A stretch of DNA of 64,000 nt, taken from positions 1,984,001 through 2,048,000 of the forward strand of contig NC_135000.1 of NCBI RefSeq assembly GCF_051020985.1, in the 5' to 3' direction. Shown here one piece after another: positions 57,930-64,000 of the stretch. Each line of letters starts with the position of its first letter. Within the stretch, counting starts at the first letter, position 1. The stretch comes from Nomia melanderi. Taxonomy: Eukaryota > Arthropoda > Insecta > Hymenoptera > Halictidae. Below the pieces are notes generated by a model. That model saw nothing but the letters and a program-made list of their open reading frames with translations, did not search any database and was not told where the DNA came from. A program made the translations under genes and the position numbers.

Positions 57930-59025
57930 TAGATAACTAAACTTAAATTACTGTTACTATGTAACTAAACACTCTATTCATAGACTAAGAATTGAAGACA
58001 TGCATATTTTTATTTTCATTTTTACAAAGTAGCACAGCTTAAGAGATATATTATCAAATCTTAATTAGAAAATAGAAAAGCGTAGAAAATTAACGTTCGT
58101 AGTCTTGGTAGATGTTGAAAATGTCCTCCTGCGTTCGAATTCGCAGAAGTGGCAGAAGTTGGTAGACCACTTAGACGAATGTTCAGTCACCTAGGCTCAG
58201 GATTACGCGTATACTCGTCGAACGAAGTGAACTGGTTAACATAAGTCAAAGAGTAAAGTGTAACAAATTCACTTTCTCCCGCAACACGAACCTTGCCAAT
58301 AGGATTCCATTGTAAGTACATATTAAACTTGATCCCATAGCTAGAAGCGAAAGGAAAAGCTATCGTTTACAGGGCGGAAAAGCTCGAGATATCGAGGATC
58401 CGACCTGAACTCCTCCGAGTAAACAAACAATGGCCGGAGAGAGAGAGAAAGGTCCCGTCCCCACGGGAAAAAGGGCCGAAAAAACAACGAGAGAGGAGAC
58501 TTTCCGCTATCCCCGGCTAATTTACGACTCGCTCGGATTCATCCCCCGACTTGTGCATTGTGCAACCCGGACTCGTAAAACACAGACACCTCGCCGGGCC
58601 CCGACCGCGAAGCCAGACTGTCTCCTCGTTAAAGGACACCGATATCTTTCCCGGAGACAAGTGTTCAGGGACACGGCGTGGCAGGTCAAAGGAGAAGAAC
58701 AGAAAAAAAAAGAGAAGAATCAAATGGAAGGAACGAAGTCGCTGGAAGTCTCCTTTTGTTTTTCGCGAGAATCGGAAAGAGTTTCCTCTGGCGCCGGGGA
58801 CAATGGGCTACGAGATGCTCGGGATTCGACAGGGTTAGAGGTTAGGTTGAACGATCCTCCGCGACACGAAAATTTGGTGGAGTGATTTTTGTAAAGCAGT
58901 GTCGTGGAAACGATTTCTTTTCTTAGCACTTAGCCAATCGAATGGAGAGATCTATGTACTTTTGTCTTTCGAGGAGAGGGTTGGACATGGATATCTGTTT
59001 TTGATTGAAACCCTATGCACGTATA
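57930..59025. other. Mixed stretch, nothing recognised
   Basis: An element end of the gtatactcgtcgaacg type lies at 58206-58238. A GC-richer patch follows at 58380-58880, with a 151-codon ORF (58430-58885) rich in K, R and E and no domain. Probably noncoding. Confidence 0.3.
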
Positions 59026-59030
59026 GTACA

Positions 59031-59422
59031 TACACTACCGGCAAAAAGTTTGGAATCACTTGCTGACTTCCGTTATAATTGAATATGCCCATTAACTTTG
59101 AAATGATCGTTTGTTATTACATCAGATATTAACACGCATTATGATTTTAGAGATTACAGCTAGTTCTTATGTCCATAACGCTCTTATATAAGTAATACAC
59201 GCAGCAATGCTCGGAATGATCTTTCCTATTACCGGGAAAGATGTTCTGATGTCGCCTTATACAGAAACCCGTGATTCTTTTGTTCTCTAATAAGCGTTGA
59301 GCATTACATATAGGAAAGATACAAAATTAGAAACACCTGAAAAACTAATAGCCAGGATGTAGAAAATATGCCAAGCTGTCATTAAAAGTAAAGGCGACTT
59401 TTTTGATGAAAAGACAATCTGA
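59031..59422 (+). pseudogene. Decayed Tc1-like transposon with transposase C-terminus
   Basis: The left end, cactaccggcaaaaagtttggaatcac after TA, has the look of a Tc1-type terminal inverted repeat. The last part (59324-59422) reads KLETPEKLIARM, a stop, then KICQAVIKSKGDFFDEKTI and a stop, the C-terminal pattern of Tc1-like transposases. The middle of the transposase is lost and the right inverted repeat was not found, so this is an inactive fragment. Confidence 0.7.
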
Positions 59423-59869
59423 AGAAAAATATTCATTCCTCGATAGAAAAAATAATGCAAACTGTAAAACGTGTTACTTACAAGTTTTTGATAAATAAAC
59501 CTTCCTTAGTTACTTTAATGCCATTAATTTTTTCTTAAAAATGTTCTGTTTCTCTATATATACGTAGTGATTTGTGTAAATGGAAAACCCTCGTGGCTTT
59601 TTTGACAATAACCCTCTGTTTTTGAGAAAAGTGAGTTTTAAGTTTGTATGTTACTGTAATAAGATGATAAATAATGTTATAATAATAAACACAAGTTATT
59701 CCCAGATTAGAATTCAAAGGAGAATAAAGAAAAATAGAGTAAAAACAAATTTCAAAGATGAAAATTCGGAACTTACGACCTCCAGTGTCATAGTCGGAGA
59801 TGCTACTACTGCTACGACACCTTGTAGTAGGCTTTTTCTAACCGTCTTATTACAGTAACATACAAACGT

Positions 59870-60012
59870 AACAGTAACACTACCAGACAGTCAACAGGAC
59901 TCATTCCTGATTTTTTCTTTTGGCAATTATTAAAAAGATAACAAATGGTTCTCTGAGAAGTTATTAAAGAAATTGATTTAGCAATACGCAAACTGAATTG
60001 TAAATCAATTAA
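59870..60012. mobile_element. Family B left part (B5), truncated at the internal TTAA
   Basis: taacactaccagacagtcaacaggactcattcctg and the following interior match 1812-1951 closely. The match stops at aaatcaaTTAA, where TTAAcccttagttagtg begins. This is the same TTAA used by the insertion at 1952. Confidence 0.65.
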
Positions 60013-60014
60013 CC

Positions 60015-62480
60015 CTTAGTTAGTGAGTTTTGAAGTGAAGTTGTGTGCAATTCAAATATCTTTATTGCTTTCAGAAAGCAATGTTTTCAACTAAGTCAGT
60101 TGAATTAATTAAATTAATTTAAAGTTTAATATTAAGGTTAATGGAAAGTATTGTGGTTGTAGTTATAGTGATTTTTAGGCGATTTCGTAAATGTTGGCGT
60201 TCGCTGCCAGGGTTTGTTTCAGCGAGGATCATCTTAATTATAACAATCTATACAGTTTAATAAATGATCGAAACAAATTCTATAGAATTACTTTCATTTT
60301 TCTTATGAAAAATATAGGATTGCGACCGTTACAGATATGCGATGTTAGTAATTAACGTGTTAACCAGATAACTGAGAAATAGTTTCAAAAATCTCTTGTG
60401 ACAGGGGATCCTTGGTTAGTATAAAAGTTTATTAACACAAACATTAATTGATCATAAACTAACAGCATTAAAGCAGTACCTACCTAATTTTTCATTTCTC
60501 TTTATTCACGAAAATAACCTAAAAGACCTCTCCCTCGTTCTTACAGTGAACTTTTCAATCGTTAGTATTTTATGTTTCCGTTTTAGAAATATTAAGATGG
60601 GTATTATCATATCATCGATTTCGTGTGAACAATATCACAGCACAAAATATGAATAACGAACTAGTTCGTATAATAGAATATTCAAGTAACAGATGTTCGT
60701 ACAACGAAGATTCCATTGCATCTGGTAACAGTTTAGTAACGTTCAATATTGTCCTTTGTTTGGAGAGTGTCGCAACTTCCAGCGGATTTCATTAATCGGG
60801 AGCAGTTAATTAAAGCAGATGAAATCAGCCGAGAAGTTCACCGCTTCCTCGGAACCCGCCGGCAGATTTATCGTCTACGGATTCTTTTTCCACGTTTTCC
60901 CTTGGCCCGGTCGTATCTGGCGCCCGGCATCCCTGGAATCTTAACGGTTTCGGTTAAATTAACCCTCGGACTACCGACGCTTCAGCAATTCCGTAGAATT
61001 CCGTGACGGGTCACGTTTGACCCGGCCACGGGCAGTGAGAATTTTGAAAAGTATTCGAATGATGAATATTTTACCAATTTTCAATATAGTTTTCGTGCTT
61101 AAATTATAGATTATATTATAGATGACTCATTACATTATTTAACACGATCGTTAATGAAGAATACACAAATGCTTCGTAATTAGTTGATTGAATGAATATT
61201 AAATATATTAGAATTTTGTACTTGCTGTCGTTTACGTGAAAAATACTTTTTTTCATTTATATTCTCGAACTAAATACGTTCAATGATTTCTAACACCGAT
61301 GTAAGTTAAAGATGCGTAGCTGTTGCTAATAAATACGTAATTAATAGTACATTTGTTATTAATTTGACAATACGAATATTTAATAATAAAATGGTAAAGA
61401 GATATGTAATAATATGATTGGGTCATTAATACGTTCCATACATTCGTGATATCTCTCCAAAGAAATAGAAAACATTACACACTTATTAGAAAAATGAATA
61501 TATTTAACATTCTTCTTTTCAATTTGAATTATTGTTGAAATTGATTTCCTAAATGTAGATCGGTGAAATATTACACTGCGCAAAGTTTCTTTCATTATTT
61601 CACCGTTTCGTATGAACTTTACTTGTAATAATTATGTTAAATATAGTCATTTTTGTTTACAAGAACATAAATAAACAAGACATGAGCATTATTTTAAATA
61701 AAATATATATGGAAAGCGTTTACTTTGTGTATGACGTTTAAATAATATAAATGGCACAGAATAATAGAGGTCTAACATATGTTCTAGAGAAAAAAGGCTT
61801 CCGTAAAACATTCTTGGTTTAATTACATACTAACTTAATATCAAAAGAGATAACATTGATAGCGATAACCGCGATATAATCTCGCCTGTCCAAAAACATG
61901 TATGACAAATAAACTTGAAATAATATTTCTGCTTACTAATATAGAAATTGGAATGAGATAAGAAATTCGCCCCTCCCATTGAATATCTTATCAGAATCAA
62001 ATAAACGCTTTGAGTGTTTTATTTACTTTCAAAAGTGTATACTTCTGTGCTTAATTATTTTTAAGCGATGACGAGTATACTCGACGAAAGACGAAAGATA
62101 ACGACTAATTATTCTGGTTGTTCCTTTATCAAAAAATATATTTTTATTGTTCAACTTGAAATTTATATTTTTAAACGGTTTAAACAAAACATCATCATTC
62201 TTTCACGACGACTATACTCGATGGAAACACCAAAAGAGTCAAACGACTACATTAATTATTATTCTTCATATTAAATATTCAAGTATAACAAGAAAAAAGA
62301 GTTCAAAATTACATTATGATTGTCTAATTTAAAATTGTTAATTTTAAGTTAGCAATGTAATTTGTAATTTGTAATTTGTATTTCGAAATTCGAAAATTTA
62401 AAATACGAAATATAAAATATGAAAGTTGAAATTTGAGATTTGAAAGTTGAAATTTGAAATTTAACATTCCCAAATGCTTC
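60015..62480. other. A+T-rich stretch, nothing recognised
   Basis: Short ORFs only. It contains a GC-richer patch at 60830-61030, gacgagtatactcg element words at 62068-62085, and a run of aaatttgaaattt-type words at 62340-62465. Confidence 0.35.
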
Positions 62481-62489
62481 AAACAAACC

Positions 62490-63280
62490 ACCGCGCTCCT
62501 CTCGCACCGAGTACACCAGCCGCAACCACCGAAAGGGTTAAGTGACCGCCATTACCCTCTCTTCACCTACGCGCGGCCTTTCTTGCTCGAAAAACCCGGC
62601 GATTCTGCAGAGTCAGTTCGAGATCGACGCGGCAGATTCGGCCGCCGGGTGGGTGGATTTATCACGCGCGTCGAGAACACGCGAGTTGCATCCTCGTGCA
62701 CCCGGAAAACGATCGAGTCCGAGGGATCGGTGATGCGGGGGAAGGAAAAGAAAAAGAAAGAAAAAGGTAAAAGAAAAAAGAAAAAGGGAGAAGAAAAGGA
62801 GCAGAAAAAAGAAAAGCGGTACAGCCTTCGCTTCGAGTCTCTGTGATTACGTTAATGCACCGACTCGATACCCTCGATCCCCGACGCCCTTCCCCCACTC
62901 GGGAACGGCAGAAGGAAGGAGCTTTTTAAACGGGAACGGCCTGGAAATCATTCCCTCGAGAAACCGTTCCGCCGCGATGATCGACAATCGATCCTCGACA
63001 AGGACAAAAGAGGAAACAGCGACGATCCGGCCCGTGTGTCGCAACTGTTCCTCTGCTTTTGTGCGCGCGCGCCACGTCCACAATGCGACGGAGGCTCGAG
63101 TGCAGTTCCTCCGCAGGAAATCCAAGTTCCTTCTCTTGCCGAACTGTCACCGCGGAACGAAGGACGCGTGGATAAGCATCTGTACGAGCGGCTCACGAGG
63201 AACCTTTTATCGACGGTTCCAGGTAGCGACCGGCACACGAATCGAAACGATACGAAGTTGCGCGGTACACGTTTTTGACA
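62490..63280. other. CpG-rich island with A/G-rich tract
   Basis: CpG-rich with ORFs in several frames (60-130 codons) and an A+G-only tract at 62737-62818. No domain is recognised. Regulatory island, or part of a gene extending right. Confidence 0.3.
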
Positions 63281-63286
63281 ACTATG

Positions 63287-63775
63287 TTAACCCCTTGCAC
63301 TACTATATCGTGTCAGACGCCTGCTGAACATATAATAACTCTATGTAGTTAACACTAACCGTACCATGATTAATAATTAATTCAAAATTATAATTTAACA
63401 CTGAAACTATCGAGCAGTTAAATCGACTTTTTGAAATTCTTTTATAGAAACTTCAAGAGTGCATCTATTGAGACTTTTTAATTGAATTAACGATTATTCG
63501 ATTTACAATTCGGTTTGCGTATTGTTCAATCAATTTCTTTAACGCTAACCGTACCGGGAACCGGTCGGATGACCGGATTTGAATTTCTGCGTTTTCTTTT
63601 GTTCATTTAATTTTATATCGATTCCTATATTGTCCGATTAATTGGTTTTTCAATGTTTATCTTCGCTTCTCTTTCTATTTCCACTAAAAATGGTTTACCA
63701 TCTAATTTGTTTATCTCTATTAACCAGTTATTTGACTAGTTACGATGGAAAAAGTACCGGTATGTTTAGTGTTAA
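63287..63775. mobile_element. Cluster of TTAA element ends at the right edge
   Basis: In order: a family A left end (TTAAccccttgcactactatatcgtgtcagac), a TTAAcactaaccgtacc end (63350), an inverted family B copy (63395-63540), then TTAAcgctaaccgtaccgg...ggtatgtttagtgTTAA (63541-63775). Elements abut or interrupt each other and exact boundaries are uncertain. Confidence 0.55.
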
Positions 63776-64000
63776 CACATTGCGTACCGGGAACGAGAAA
63801 TCTCGTTTTTATATGAATACCTAGCTTTGTGGCTTTGCTAATTACCACGTCATTTAAAAAAACATTTAATTTTATTAGAACTGATTATTTTTAAATTATT
63901 TGAACATTAATCAAATGACAATAAGATATATTAATATTTTATATTAAGATATATATATTAATACCCTTTTCGCGTATCAATGAGCAGTAGTAGATAAATG

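Noticed and set aside
1..64000. tRNA or rRNA genes
   Set aside because: No convincing B-box (GGTTCGAATCC-like) with a paired acceptor stem was noticed. A covariance-model scan would be decisive.

Overview
The window looks like a piece of an insect chromosome, probably from a hymenopteran such as a bee (inference). The background is very A+T-rich. It is broken by short CpG-rich islands, carries no dense genes, and is full of short TTAA-flanked repeats and degenerate minisatellites. Nothing prokaryotic (operons, CRISPR, ribosome-binding sites) is present.

The only protein-coding gene I can support is on the minus strand: the 5' part of a GATA transcription factor of the GATA1/2/3 class, the insect grain (grn) ortholog. 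Its first coding exon is 25657-25846, with a leader reaching an acceptor at 26121. After a 21.7 kb intron, a large second coding exon lies at 2653-3942. Both junctions are phase 1 and agree: the donor after 25657 leaves one base and the acceptor at 3942 supplies two. The joined product so far is 493 residues plus one base. It contains the conserved SQVCRP...PWL block, the HLFSFPPTPPKD block, and long Q, A, H, S, N and G runs. It stops just before the GATA zinc fingers, whose exons must lie beyond the left edge. No zinc-finger sequence is visible in 1-2652.

To the right, 26122-48228 reads as a further 5' intron if the strong minus-strand donor at 48229, in a 3-4 kb CpG-rich domain (about 47-51.2 kb), is the real first-exon end. 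A second candidate 5' donor lies at 28788 and a candidate alternative-promoter donor at 16357. CpG-rich islands at about 31.1, 33.0 and 35.0 kb carry GATA motifs and could be autoregulatory enhancers.

The rest is repeat landscape. Several families of short elements start TTAAC and end GTTAA, and are often inserted into each other exactly at TTAA. Comparing filled and empty copies shows duplication of TTAA, as expected for piggyBac-type (TTAA-specific) nonautonomous elements. There is also a decayed mariner transposase end (27870-28230, minus), a decayed Tc1-like remnant (59031-59422, plus), a 364-bp fold-back element (54265-54628), and many minisatellites of 27-250 bp period.
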